A stretch of DNA of 64,000 nucleotides. Origin: Alcanivorax borkumensis SK2. GTDB taxonomy: Bacteria > Pseudomonadota > Gammaproteobacteria > Pseudomonadales > Alcanivoracaceae. Each line of letters begins with the position of its first letter. Within the stretch, counting starts at the first letter, position 1. The notes below the pieces were generated by a model. That model saw only the letters and a list, made by a program, of their open reading frames with translations. It had not been told where the DNA came from and did not search any database. The stretch lies in contig NC_008260.1 of the NCBI RefSeq assembly GCF_000009365.1, positions 2,637,001 through 2,701,000 of the forward strand, given 5' to 3'. Shown here piece by piece: positions 38,190-47,462 of this stretch. The position numbers and the translations under genes are program-made.

Positions 38190-39161
38190 ATGCGTTTTCT
38201 ATTGATGGCTTTGCTAACCAGCCTGCTATTGGCCTGTGACAGCAGTATCGATGAACACGCTGACACAACACCCGGGCCGACCAGCGCCACCGACCTAGTA
38301 GAGATTCCTGCCGCACAGTGGCAACAAAGGGCCGATGAACGCTTTACTACCGCCGCCACAGAATGGCAGCAGGCGTTGGCTCAGTTTGAGCGAATCCCTG
38401 ATCAACAACACCTGGCCGCTCTGCGCCAAGCGCTGTCCCATTGGTATCAGCGCTTTACCAGCCAATACTTATTACTAGCCAGCCGCGCCTGCCAACAAGA
38501 CGGACGTGCCCGTCACCAAGTCAACCTCACTCAGCTGGACAGCTGGCCACTGTACCCTGGCTACTTGGACGTCTTACCTCAATGGCCGGAGTCTGGCTTA
38601 ATCAGCGACCCAAGCCTAGAGCTGACCCGCCAGAGCCTGCGGCGCCAGCACGGCGCCACCGATCCAGCGGAAGCCAGCCTCGGTTTTGCCGCCATGGCAG
38701 TGGTACTCAACGGCACTGCCGAGGCTCCCAAAGCGCTGGATTCCTTCATCGGCCAAAAGGGCGCGCCGGCTCGGCGCCGCCAATATCTGAAGCTCGCCGG
38801 TGAGCAATTGGTGGCCGACCACCAGCAGCTATCGTTGAATCGGCCGCTGAATCAGCTAGCGCTGCAATGCGGCCTGACAGGAGTCCTGGCTCACTGGCAG
38901 CCATTGAGCAACTCAACCGATGAACAAGAAAGCGGGCTACTAATTCCCGAACTTAGCGCTGCCCTCAATAGCACCAACCTGCTTGCGGGCGTGCAGACCA
39001 TGGACCCCGACACATTGGCCCGCTGGGATCAGATCAACCCGGGCATTGCCGATGCTATCAAGCACAGCGAAGAAAAGGGCTGGGCTCCGATCCAAGCCTG
39101 GCTCAGCACAGTGAGTTTCACCCGCCCGCTACCTGACACAAGCAAAAGTAGGTCGAGTTAA
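38190..39161 (+). CDS. Imelysin-like lipoprotein
   Basis: A 323-residue protein with a lipoprotein signal ending LLLAC (cysteine about 17). The mature part is helical and contains a WPLYPGYLDVLPQWPESGLISD block near 115-137 and ATDPAEASLGFAAMAVVLNG near 160-178, which match the YPGYLDxxxGYPxSG and DPxExxLGYHAxEFxLWG blocks of imelysin peptidase-like (IrpA/ICMP) proteins. The catalytic-type GxHxxE signature is degraded here (the GFAAMA string lacks the His-Glu), so metal-dependent proteolysis is doubtful. These proteins are usually linked to iron or copper uptake. It starts 12 bases after the phosphatase gene. Confidence 0.65.
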   Translation: MRFLLMALLTSLLLACDSSIDEHADTTPGPTSATDLVEIPAAQWQQRADERFTTAATEWQQALAQFERIPDQQHLAALRQALSHWYQRFTSQYLLLASRACQQDGRARHQVNLTQLDSWPLYPGYLDVLPQWPESGLISDPSLELTRQSLRRQHGATDPAEASLGFAAMAVVLNGTAEAPKALDSFIGQKGAPARRRQYLKLAGEQLVADHQQLSLNRPLNQLALQCGLTGVLAHWQPLSNSTDEQESGLLIPELSAALNSTNLLAGVQTMDPDTLARWDQINPGIADAIKHSEEKGWAPIQAWLSTVSFTRPLPDTSKSRSS

Positions 39162-39359
39162 TCTCAAAGGAATAATGCGACGTCCAGCACCAAGATAGCC
39201 CCCGGCTTACGGCCTTAGACGCCAGTGCCTTCGGCTAAAATCGGCCCACGAAACTGAAAGCCCGCAAACCACAAAAGAAGAGGGGCGCGCGGGCACAACG
39301 CCAAATCAAGCCAAGGCGTTTATCCGTGCTGTAGCTTGCAACTTGTCGCTAATCCACCA

Positions 39360-39402
39360 CAAAAAAGCCCCACCGACGTCTCACGCGGCGGGGCTTTTTG
39401 CA
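39360..39402. terminator. Bidirectional terminator
   Basis: AAAAAAGCCCCACCG pairs with CGGCGGGGCTTTTT across a short loop, with A run on the left and T run on the right. It lies just after the 3' end of the leftward outer-membrane barrel gene and can also stop rightward transcripts from the imelysin-like gene. Confidence 0.92.
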
Positions 39403-39422
39403 TCCAAGCCAAACAATCGACC

Positions 39423-40022
39423 TTAAAAGTTATAGCGACCGAAGACGCCGTAGGTATCACGATCACCACCAACAATGACTCGTGCACCCAAATCCACCGC
39501 CTGGCTCACCTTGAACAGACCCTGGCCATAAACACCCAAGTCATCATCATAGAGGTCCTGATAGGCCAAACCCGCGGACAACTCCAACTTCTCGGTAGTG
39601 GCATGACGCACACCACCACGCAGCTCGAAACCTATTTCGTCATCGGAGCGGCCCGGATCATAATCACGGTCATCGTAAATAATATCGGCGCTACCAACGA
39701 AATCCAGACCACGCTGCAGCGGTGTATGGAAACCGACACCACCGGACAAACGGGTACCGTCGAGATCGCCATTGTGGCCGTAATCACCATCGAAGAAGCC
39801 TAAAGCACCACGCAGAAACAGATGCTCATCCAACGCAAAAGAACCTTCAGCACTCAGTGCATCCACGTCCACATCGTTATCCAGGTCCCAACGGTCATAA
39901 GCCAATTGCCCGTAGCTGTAGGAGAAACCGTTATCGCGAACAGCGGTAGTTTGTTGCGCAGCCATGACGGGGCCAGAAACGGCAAGAGCAAGACCTGACA
40001 TAAGCAGTGTTTTCTTAAACAT
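39423..40022 (-). CDS. Small outer-membrane beta-barrel protein (Ax21/OmpA-barrel-like)
   Basis: A 199-residue protein with a Sec signal cleaved after VMAA (about residue 22) and a mature part made of alternating amphipathic strands ending in the aromatic C-terminal motif GVFGRYNF, typical of outer-membrane insertion. Strand order and the aspartate-rich turns (DLDNDVDVD, DDRDYDPGRSDDE) suggest an eight-stranded barrel like the OmpA N-domain or Xanthomonas Ax21. No function is established. It has its own promoter region facing the copper operon. Confidence 0.75.
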   Translation of the reverse strand: MFKKTLLMSGLALAVSGPVMAAQQTTAVRDNGFSYSYGQLAYDRWDLDNDVDVDALSAEGSFALDEHLFLRGALGFFDGDYGHNGDLDGTRLSGGVGFHTPLQRGLDFVGSADIIYDDRDYDPGRSDDEIGFELRGGVRHATTEKLELSAGLAYQDLYDDDLGVYGQGLFKVSQAVDLGARVIVGGDRDTYGVFGRYNF

Positions 40023-40169
40023 AAATCGTCCTCACTGATATCAAAAAGTTCAGCATCACAAGATGGAGCACACTATGTGCTCTTATTGAGCGATCTGCAT
40101 GGTTATGGTTCCACTTTTATGACGTTTTTATAAAAATTTTCAATGCAACCAGCAATTTGTAGCATGCGG

Positions 40170-40201
40170 TTGACCTTGGGGTTACCCACAGGTGTCACAA
40201 T
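40170..40201 (+). promoter_or_regulatory. CueR/MerR-type promoter of the copper operon
   Basis: A TTGACC -35 element (40170-40175) is followed by the interrupted dyad ACCTTGGG-GTTAC-CCACAGGT (40173-40193) and a CACAAT -10-like element at about 40196-40201. The 19-20-base spacer and central dyad are the hallmark of promoters activated by MerR-family copper sensors such as CueR (consensus ACCTTCC...GGAAGGT). No cueR gene is in the window. Confidence 0.75.
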
Positions 40202-40250
40202 AATAACCTGACACGACACCCAGGGATTCAACCGCTTCACAGGAGCCTCC

Positions 40251-42761
40251 ATGTCGACGCAAGCGCGCACCCAAACTCTGCCCATTCGCGGCGCGACCTG
40301 CAAAGGATGCAGCCGCACCATCACCGCTGCACTGGAAGCACTCACCGGCGTGGAGCGTGTGACGGTGGATTTGGAGTCCCAGCAGGTGTCCGTCACCGGC
40401 ACCGCCTCGCACAGTGCGCTTCAAGAGGCGCTGGTACAAGCCGGCTACGGCGTAAACCCGGATGATGCTCACCATGAACACAATAATCCCGCCGACCATG
40501 ACAACACCGCCAGTAAGCCGATCGCCCAGGAGCCGCAATCAATACAGCTAAATATCAGCGGCGCCACTTGCGCGTCCTGCGTGCGCACCATCGAAAGCGC
40601 CCTGCGTGACACACCCGGGGTCGACAGTGCGGATATGAATTTTGCCGACCGCACCGCTCAGGTGAGCGGCTCCGCCAGCACCGCCTCCCTCATTAAAGCG
40701 GTAGAAGACGCGGGTTATGGTGCCAGCGAAGCCCGCGAGGAGGATAACGGAGAGCAGGAAGCCAAGGAGCGGGCACATTACCACCAGTTGCTGCGGCACA
40801 TGGGGCTAGGGCTTGGGCTGGGCGTGCCACTAATGGCCTGGGGCCTGCTCGGTGGTGACATGATGGTTCGCCCCGGTGAAACCAGCCAATGGGTATGGCT
40901 GGGTATCGGCGTTGCCACCCTCGCGGTGCTGGCCACCGCCGGCCGACACTTTTTCGTCGGCGCCTGGAAAGCCTTTCGCAACCATAACGCCAACATGGAC
41001 ACCCTGATCGCACTGGGCACCGGTGCCGCCTGGCTGTATTCCATGGTGGTGGTATTACTGCCCGGCGCCCTGCCGGAAGCCGCCCGCCATGTGTATTTTG
41101 AGGCCAGCGCCATGATTATCGGCCTCATCAATCTTGGCCAGGCACTGGAAGTTCGCGCCCGCGGCAAGACCAGCGCCGCGGTAAAACGGTTGCTGGATTT
41201 GGGCGCCAAAACTGCACGGGTCATCCGCGATGGCGAGGAACAGGATATCCCGGTGGAGCAAGTTCAGGCCGGCGATCAATTGCGGGTTCGCCCTGGCGAA
41301 AAAATTGCTGTGGACGGCACCGTGGAAGAAGGCGAAAGCCGCATTGATGAATCCATGCTCACCGGTGAACCCATGCCGGTGAATAAAGCCCCTGGCGATA
41401 AGGTCAGCGCCGGCACACTCAACGAAGCCGGCACGCTACTTTATACCGCCACCGCCGTCGGCAAAGACACCGCCCTTTCACACATCGTCGCACTGGTAAA
41501 AAAAGCCCAAGGCAGCAAGCCACCCATCGGGCGACTTGCCGATCAGGTGTCGGCCATTTTTGTCCCGACCATTATGCTGATTGCCATCGCGGCGGCACTG
41601 GTGTGGTTCAACGTGGGCCCGGAACCGCGGCTAACCCATATGCTGATCAGCGCCACCACTGTATTGATTATCGCCTGCCCCTGCGCACTGGGCCTGGCCA
41701 CGCCCATGTCGGTGATGGTGGGCGTCGGCAAGGCCGCCGAATACGGCATTCTGATTCGCCAGGGCGAAGCGCTACAAACTAGCAGCCAGCTGGACACCAT
41801 TGTCCTCGACAAAACCGGCACCATCACCGAAGGCAAACCTGCCGTCACTGATATCGTCTGCAATGAGGGCCAGCAAGAAGACACCGTGCTAACCCTTGCC
41901 GCCAGCGTGGAAAGCGGGTCGGAGCACCCGCTGGCCACGGCGATTCTCAACGAGAGCAAGCAGCGAGAGCTATCACTGGATAGCGCCAGTGAATTCCAGG
42001 CTTTAAACGGCAAGGGGGTTACCGCCACCATCCAGGGCAAAACCTATCGACTAGGAAACCGCCGCTGGCTAGAAAGCGAAGGGGTAAACATCAACCTCGA
42101 TAGCACCTCTCTCACCGACAAGGGCGTCACGCCGCTGTTTTTGTCTGAAGCGAACACCCTGCTCGGCATCATCGGCGTCGCGGATCGTATCAAGGACGAT
42201 TCCAAAGCCGCCATCGCCCGCCTGAAAGATCAGGGATTAAAGGTCATCATGATTACCGGCGACATTGCCGCCAGCGCCAACGCCATTGCCGAACAAGCCG
42301 GGGTGGATGAAGTGATGGCTGAAGTGCTACCGGAAGACAAGGCGAAAAAAATCCAGGCATTGCAGAGTGAAGGGCGCACCGTGGCCATGGTCGGTGATGG
42401 CATCAACGACGCCCCCGCTCTCGCCCAGGCCGATGTGGGCTTTGCTATTGGCACCGGCACCGACGTAGCCATCGAATCCGCGGCCATCACCTTGATGGGA
42501 GGCTCGCTACACGGCGTTCCCGATGCCATGGCGATTTCTTCTGCCACAGTCCGCAACATTAAACAAAATCTGTTTGGTGCCTTTGTGTATAACAGCCTGG
42601 GCGTACCAGTGGCCGCCGGCATCCTCTATCCACTCACGGGCAATCTGCTTAGCCCTGTGATCGCCGGGGCCGCGATGTCGCTCAGCTCGGTTACCGTCGT
42701 CACCAACGCCAACCGATTGCGGTTTTTCAAACCCAAACACCATCAGGGAACAAGCGCATGA
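40251..42761 (+). CDS. copA: Copper-exporting P1B-type ATPase
   Basis: An 836-residue ATPase that pumps Cu+ from the cytoplasm. Two N-terminal heavy-metal domains carry GATCKGC (residues 14-20) and GATCASC (about 104-110). Then come eight membrane segments, the CPC metal site ([11 protein letters not shown], about 476-478), LTGEPMPV in the actuator domain, the phosphorylated aspartate in DKTGT (520), SEHPLA near 562 and [19 protein letters not shown] near 715. A histidine-rich linker ([15 protein letters not shown]) separates the two metal domains. It leads the copper operon and overlaps the methyltransferase gene by four bases. Confidence 0.97.
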   Translation: MSTQARTQTLPIRGATCKGCSRTITAALEALTGVERVTVDLESQQVSVTGTASHSALQEALVQAGYGVNPDDAHHEHNNPADHDNTASKPIAQEPQSIQLNISGATCASCVRTIESALRDTPGVDSADMNFADRTAQVSGSASTASLIKAVEDAGYGASEAREEDNGEQEAKERAHYHQLLRHMGLGLGLGVPLMAWGLLGGDMMVRPGETSQWVWLGIGVATLAVLATAGRHFFVGAWKAFRNHNANMDTLIALGTGAAWLYSMVVVLLPGALPEAARHVYFEASAMIIGLINLGQALEVRARGKTSAAVKRLLDLGAKTARVIRDGEEQDIPVEQVQAGDQLRVRPGEKIAVDGTVEEGESRIDESMLTGEPMPVNKAPGDKVSAGTLNEAGTLLYTATAVGKDTALSHIVALVKKAQGSKPPIGRLADQVSAIFVPTIMLIAIAAALVWFNVGPEPRLTHMLISATTVLIIACPCALGLATPMSVMVGVGKAAEYGILIRQGEALQTSSQLDTIVLDKTGTITEGKPAVTDIVCNEGQQEDTVLTLAASVESGSEHPLATAILNESKQRELSLDSASEFQALNGKGVTATIQGKTYRLGNRRWLESEGVNINLDSTSLTDKGVTPLFLSEANTLLGIIGVADRIKDDSKAAIARLKDQGLKVIMITGDIAASANAIAEQAGVDEVMAEVLPEDKAKKIQALQSEGRTVAMVGDGINDAPALAQADVGFAIGTGTDVAIESAAITLMGGSLHGVPDAMAISSATVRNIKQNLFGAFVYNSLGVPVAAGILYPLTGNLLSPVIAGAAMSLSSVTVVTNANRLRFFKPKHHQGTSA

Positions 42762-43411
42762 GCCCGGAGCAACTTGCCGCACAACTGCGCCACCCTAACG
42801 GTGAAGATGGCAACAAAGTCGCAGACAATATGGACGTGCGAAACCGCCCTGTGATTCTCGCCGCCTACCAGGCGTTGGCCCCTGCTAACGGCGACCGGAT
42901 TCTGGAAGTCGGGCCGGGAAGCGCAGGCCATCTCCCTCGCTTATTAGCGCAGGCTAACAACCTGCACTACACCGGATTAGATGCCTCTCGGGATATGGTC
43001 TTGCGTGCCCGCGAACGTTACCTAGGCGAAACTCGCGCTGCCTTCATCCACGGCGAACTGACGCAAGCACCACTTGCTCCTGCCAGTATGGACCGCATCG
43101 TTGCCATAAATGTGGTCTATTTCTGGCAGCCACTGCTCCCTGCTCTGCAAGTGCTGAATTTGTTATTACGCCCCGGCGGCACTCTGGTGCTGGGCTTTCG
43201 CGATCACAACAGTATGGCCAGCTTGGCGGTGTTCAAACACGGTTTTTCCACCTATCACGGCCCCGAGTTACAGCAGGCCCTAGAACAAGCCCACTTTACC
43301 AACACCCCGCTGCACACCTTCGCCGAAGACAGCGTCGATGTGCTCGGCGAGACCATGCACAAACAGTCGGTAATACTCACCGCTCGCAAACCCCAGGAGG
43401 CGACACCATGA
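42758..43411 (+). CDS. Class I SAM-dependent methyltransferase in the copper operon
   Basis: A 217-residue methyltransferase of the Methyltransf_11/25 type. Motif I is [16 protein letters not shown] (about 48-63), motif II the [14 protein letters not shown] acidic loop (about 73), and motif [18 protein letters not shown] (about 109). The N-terminus ([17 protein letters not shown]) resembles small UbiE-like enzymes. It overlaps both the copA stop and the next gene by four bases, so it is translated with them. The substrate is not evident, and I know of no standard role for a methyltransferase in copper export. Confidence 0.85.
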   Translation: MSPEQLAAQLRHPNGEDGNKVADNMDVRNRPVILAAYQALAPANGDRILEVGPGSAGHLPRLLAQANNLHYTGLDASRDMVLRARERYLGETRAAFIHGELTQAPLAPASMDRIVAINVVYFWQPLLPALQVLNLLLRPGGTLVLGFRDHNSMASLAVFKHGFSTYHGPELQQALEQAHFTNTPLHTFAEDSVDVLGETMHKQSVILTARKPQEATP

Positions 43412-43767
43412 GTCTTCTCGTCAATCTTGTCGGCCTGATTTTGATGGCCCTGGTGGTCTGGTGGTTCTGGCTATCGCACCGTAAAAACTCCGCGCAAGCC
43501 ACCACGCAAGAAGCCACCATTATCGTCGAAGACGGAGTCTACACCCCAGCATCCATTCGCGCTAAAAGCGGGCAGTCTCTGACACTGCATTTCGATCGGC
43601 GCGACCCCTCTCCCTGTGCCGAACAGGTGATCTTTCAGGGGCTCGATACCAGTGCATTTCTGGAAACCGGAAAAACCACCACCCTAACGCTGGATAACGT
43701 GCCCGCCGGGGAGCACCGCTTCACCTGCCAAATGCAGATGTATCAGGGCACACTGATCGTCGAATAA
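43408..43767 (+). CDS. Membrane-anchored cupredoxin-like protein
   Basis: A 119-residue protein with one N-terminal membrane helix (residues 5-22, VNLVGLILMALVVWWFWL) and a periplasmic cupredoxin domain. Likely copper ligands are the cysteines in SPCAEQV (about 72) and FTCQMQMYQG (about 110) with the nearby methionines. The fold resembles the EfeO N-terminal or CusF-like cupredoxin_1 domain (IIVEDGVYTPASIRAKSGQSLTL). It probably buffers or carries periplasmic copper beside CopA. It overlaps the methyltransferase stop. Confidence 0.82.
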   Translation: MSLLVNLVGLILMALVVWWFWLSHRKNSAQATTQEATIIVEDGVYTPASIRAKSGQSLTLHFDRRDPSPCAEQVIFQGLDTSAFLETGKTTTLTLDNVPAGEHRFTCQMQMYQGTLIVE

Positions 43768-43817
43768 TCGCGGCCCAATCCCCCCAACTGGGGGGTGCAT
43801 TAACAACGAAGGAAACG

Positions 43818-44312
43818 ATGATGAAATACTTGCTCACACTCTTCACCGCTCTATTGCTGGCCGCCTGCGGCGATAACACCCCACCCAAGCCCGACGTGGC
43901 ACAGGAACAAACGCCCGCCACCGCAGCCAATGCCACCAAAACATTGGAAGTGTATAAGTCCCCCACCTGCGGCTGCTGCGGTGCCTGGGTAGAACACATG
44001 GAAGCGAACGGTTACACGGTGAATGTCCACGAGCAGCAAAACCTGCAATCCATAAAAGAAAAAGCGGGCATCCTGCCCGGCACCGGCTCCTGCCATACGG
44101 CTTTTATCGACGGCTACGCCATTGAAGGGCATGTGCCCGCCAGCGACGTGGATCGCTTGCTGAAAGAGCGCCCCGAAGGCAAAGGCCTCACCGTGCCCGG
44201 CATGCCCGTAGGCTCACCCGGAATGGAAATGGGCGACCGCAAAGACGCCTATGATGTGCTGCTGTTCGATGAAAACGGCGCCCAGGTGTTTAGCCACCAC
44301 CCGGGGAATTGA
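43818..44312 (+). CDS. DUF411 (CopG-like) metal-binding lipoprotein
   Basis: A 164-residue protein with lipoprotein signal LLLAAC (cysteine about 17) and the DUF411 domain: LEVYKSPTCGCCGAWVEHMEANG near 45-65 with a CxCC cluster, TGSCHTAFIDGYAIEGHVPASDV near 92-114, then GLTVPGMPVGSPGMEMG near 133-149. DUF411/CopG proteins are periplasmic copper-binding factors found in copper-resistance clusters. It is 50 bases after the cupredoxin gene. Confidence 0.92.
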   Translation: MMKYLLTLFTALLLAACGDNTPPKPDVAQEQTPATAANATKTLEVYKSPTCGCCGAWVEHMEANGYTVNVHEQQNLQSIKEKAGILPGTGSCHTAFIDGYAIEGHVPASDVDRLLKERPEGKGLTVPGMPVGSPGMEMGDRKDAYDVLLFDENGAQVFSHHPGN

Positions 44313-44461
44313 GCAAAACCGCCAAGCTGCAAGCGACAATATGGGCACGGCAACATCCTCACTAGCCAACGCCTCGCGTGCCTTTTCGCTTGCAGTCTGT
44401 AACCCTTCAACCTGTCATAGCAACACGTTACAGTGCCCGCTTTCCCCTAACGAGATTCTCC

Positions 44462-45124
44462 ATGCTCTCTTTGCACGACTGGCTGCTGCTGGCTAGCGTT
44501 TGCGCCCTTGGCGCCATAACCCCGGGCATTAGCCTGGCCGTGATCACTCGCCACACCCTGCTGGGCGGCCATAAAGCGGGGGTCACTGCAGCCATTGCCC
44601 ACGCCATTGGCGTGGGTTTCTGGGCCACCGCCACCGTCACCGGCTTAGCCGTGCTGTTTCACCGTTACCCCAAACTAGAATTGCTGTTCAGCCTCACCGG
44701 CGCGCTGTTTCTGCTGTGGATGGCATGGAAAAGCTGGCAAGCGGGCCGCGCTCCCCTTAATAGCACTCCCTTAGATACCAACGTGGAGGCCCACCATGGC
44801 GCCGCCCGCGATGGTTTTCTTGTGGCCTTCCTTAACCCCAAAGTCGCGTTGTTTTTTCTCGCGCTGTTCAGCCAGTTTCTGCAAGCCGACATGGGCCAAC
44901 TGGCCCGCGCACAGATGGTGCTTACTGCCATCTTCATCGATGGTGGCTGGTATGTGCTGGTGGCTATCCTGCTGGGACGCAGCCGTCTTTTGCCCTGGTT
45001 ACGAGCGCATCACCACTGGGTGGAACGCGCCACCGCAATACTGCTGGTGATCATTGCCGCCAGTGTGGTCGTCAACAGCCTGCTTGACCTTGGGGTGGCC
45101 CCAAGGTTAATAATGCCGGCATGA
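44462..45124 (+). CDS. LysE family transporter
   Basis: A 220-residue membrane protein with six hydrophobic segments and the LysE/RhtB pattern: LLASVCALGAITPGISLAVITRHTLLGGHKAG at the start, GALFLLWMAWKSWQAG near 80 and GFLVAFLNPKVALFFLALFSQF near 118. Such proteins export amino acids or related metabolites. Its place between DUF411 and CopL-like genes is unusual; it may export a copper-complexing amino acid or be a passenger. It overlaps the next gene by four bases. The start at 44462 is preferred over the longer frame. Confidence 0.87.
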   Translation: MLSLHDWLLLASVCALGAITPGISLAVITRHTLLGGHKAGVTAAIAHAIGVGFWATATVTGLAVLFHRYPKLELLFSLTGALFLLWMAWKSWQAGRAPLNSTPLDTNVEAHHGAARDGFLVAFLNPKVALFFLALFSQFLQADMGQLARAQMVLTAIFIDGGWYVLVAILLGRSRLLPWLRAHHHWVERATAILLVIIAASVVVNSLLDLGVAPRLIMPA

Positions 45125-45504
45125 CCAGTGTGCGCCAACAACAACGTCGGGCAGCCATTGCCTCCTTGCTCGCCATCATTCTGATGGCCGTGAGCACCTT
45201 GTTGTCCGCCAACACCATGACCATGCCGCTGGGCACGGACAGCGCCATGACGTCTACCGCCACAACACCTTGCCACCAGGGGGCCGAACCCCAGGAAAGC
45301 GAACACCACATGGCGCCGATGCAAGACTGCGCAGGCGGCGATAGCTGCCAGTGCATTACCCTCTGCCAAATCACCGCCGCTAGCGATACGCTGTTTCATA
45401 GCGACACCTTTCTCTCTACACCCCCGGCCACAGCAACGCTGATCAGTGCGATTCACGCGGGCATCCACCGGTTGCCGTTACGCCCACCCTCCCTGTTCAT
45501 TTGA
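45121..45504 (+). CDS. CopL-like small Cys/His/Met-rich protein
   Basis: A 127-residue protein with an N-terminal hydrophobic signal or anchor (residues 12-30) and a metal-ligand-rich middle: CHQGAEPQESEHHMAPMQDC and CAGGDSCQCITLC. Placement directly before the multicopper oxidase gene and this CH...H..M...CxCxxxC pattern recall CopL, which in Xanthomonas is required for copper-inducible copAB expression. Similarity is compositional and positional, so the name is tentative. A short helix or signal function for a DUF2946-type protein is an alternative. Confidence 0.6.
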   Translation: MTSVRQQQRRAAIASLLAIILMAVSTLLSANTMTMPLGTDSAMTSTATTPCHQGAEPQESEHHMAPMQDCAGGDSCQCITLCQITAASDTLFHSDTFLSTPPATATLISAIHAGIHRLPLRPPSLFI

Positions 45505-45539
45505 GCTGACCTCTTTCTCAAACGAACAGGATTACGGAA

Positions 45540-47462
45540 ATGAAAACACCATCGCAGATTTCTCTGCCACGGCGCCGTTTCGTGCAGGGCCTAGCACTGG
45601 GTGCCGCTGGCCTCGGCGTAGGTCTTAACGCCCGTCAGCTACTGGCCAGCCAGGGCCACACCGGTGCACCGGTTCTTACCGGCAACACCTTCCACCTCAC
45701 GCTTGGCGGCGCCGATGTCAATATCACCGGCAAGGCTCGCCCGGCCACCACCATCAATGGCAGCATTCCCGGCCCTACCCTGCGCTGGAAAGAAGGCGAC
45801 ACCGTCACGATCAAAGTGACCAACCTGTTACCGGAAACCAGCTCCATTCACTGGCATGGCCTGCTACTTCCCTTCGAAATGGACGGCGTGCCGGGATTGT
45901 CTTTCGACGGTATCGCCCCCGGTGAAACCTTCACCTATTGCTTTCCGGTGAAGCAAAGTGGCACCTACTGGTATCACAGCCATTCCGGCTTTCAGGAGCA
46001 AACGGGAATTTATGGTTCCATCATTATTGATCCGCGCGAACCGGATCGGCACACGGTTGACCGAGACGAGGTGATTCTACTCTCCGATTGGAGCGATGAA
46101 GATCCTCACCATGTGTATGCCACGCTGAAAAAGCTCAGCCACTACTACAATTTCAATGAACGCACCGTGTTCGACACCCTGCGCGACTTTCGCAAAAAAG
46201 GTGTTATCGACACACTCAAAGACCGCCACATGTGGAACACCATGCGCATGAGCCAAAGCGACCTGGCGGATGTGACGGGTTATACCTACACCTACTTGAT
46301 GAATGGCCAAAGCCCTGCCGACAACTGGACCTGCCAGTTCAAGCCCGGCGAACGTATCCGCCTGCGCTTTATCAACGCCAGTGCCATGACCTTCTTTGAT
46401 ATTCGCATCCCGGGCCTGGACATGACCGTGGTCGCCATGGACGGCCAACCGGTAAAACCGGTGGACTTCCATGAAGTCAGGCTAGGGGTAGCGGAAACCT
46501 TAGACGTAATCGTGGCGCCCCGAGCAGACCGGGCGTACACCCTATTCGCACAGAGCATCGACCGGAGTGGCTTCAGCCGCGGCACTTTGACCCCGGACCC
46601 CGCCATGACTGCCGCGGTCCCGAACATGGATGCACCGCCACCGTTAGGCCATACCGAAATGGGCATGGGCGCCATGGGTTCGCCGTCAATGAATGCAAAG
46701 GGAAGAGCCCACGGTGATATGCACCATGGCGATATGACCCACGCCGACATGAAGATGGACAGCATGGATCACCACACCATGGGCCACAGCGACACCAAGC
46801 CCGTGCCCTTTGCCGTTAACGACAACAACCCGGATTTACCGCCGCGCAACAGCGCCATCGAACATGCAGCCAGCGAATTCGGCCCCGGTGTCGACATGCG
46901 CGCCATGGCGCCGGGGGCGATGCTTAACGACCCAGGCATTGGCTTGCGCAACCGGGACTGGAAAGTGCTCACCTATGCAGATCTAGAAACCCTGAGCGAC
47001 ACGCCCAACAACACCCCTATCGACAGTCTTCATCCGGACCGGGAAATTGTATTGCACCTGACCGGTAACATGGACCGTTACATGTGGAGCTTTAACGGCA
47101 TTAAATTTGCCGACTCCGTGCCCTTGACGCTGTTCCACCACGAGCGGGTGCGCATCACCCTGGTGAACGACACCATGATGACCCACCCCATCCACCTACA
47201 CGGACTATGGAGTGACCTGGAACTGGGGGAAGGCAAACTGCTGCGCAAGCACACCATTACCGTCAAACCGGGCGAAAAACTCAGCTACCTAGTACGCGCT
47301 GATGCGCTCGGGCGTTGGGCCTATCATTGCCACCTTCTCTACCACATGGAGGCCGGCATGTTCCGCGAGGTTCGTGTGGTTGAAAACGCCCACCCGCCAG
47401 CGCCCAACGGCGACCACGCAATGCATGGGGCCCACCGCATGAACGGAGTGAAGCAACCATGA
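45540..47462 (+). CDS. pcoA: Copper-resistance multicopper oxidase CopA/PcoA
   Basis: A 640-residue periplasmic oxidase that oxidises Cu+ and sequesters copper. The twin-arginine signal is RRRFVQGLALGAAG (residues 11-24). Copper sites are SSIHWHGLLLPFEMDGVPG (about 100), YWYHSHSGFQEQ (about 142), HPIHLHG (about 548) and YHCHLLYHMEAGMFREV (about 595). A methionine/histidine-rich insert at about 370-418 has repeated MxxMGxM and HGDMHHGDMTHADM units, as in PcoA. To avoid confusion with the ATPase, the pco name is used. It overlaps copB by four bases. Confidence 0.96.
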   Translation: MKTPSQISLPRRRFVQGLALGAAGLGVGLNARQLLASQGHTGAPVLTGNTFHLTLGGADVNITGKARPATTINGSIPGPTLRWKEGDTVTIKVTNLLPETSSIHWHGLLLPFEMDGVPGLSFDGIAPGETFTYCFPVKQSGTYWYHSHSGFQEQTGIYGSIIIDPREPDRHTVDRDEVILLSDWSDEDPHHVYATLKKLSHYYNFNERTVFDTLRDFRKKGVIDTLKDRHMWNTMRMSQSDLADVTGYTYTYLMNGQSPADNWTCQFKPGERIRLRFINASAMTFFDIRIPGLDMTVVAMDGQPVKPVDFHEVRLGVAETLDVIVAPRADRAYTLFAQSIDRSGFSRGTLTPDPAMTAAVPNMDAPPPLGHTEMGMGAMGSPSMNAKGRAHGDMHHGDMTHADMKMDSMDHHTMGHSDTKPVPFAVNDNNPDLPPRNSAIEHAASEFGPGVDMRAMAPGAMLNDPGIGLRNRDWKVLTYADLETLSDTPNNTPIDSLHPDREIVLHLTGNMDRYMWSFNGIKFADSVPLTLFHHERVRITLVNDTMMTHPIHLHGLWSDLELGEGKLLRKHTITVKPGEKLSYLVRADALGRWAYHCHLLYHMEAGMFREVRVVENAHPPAPNGDHAMHGAHRMNGVKQP

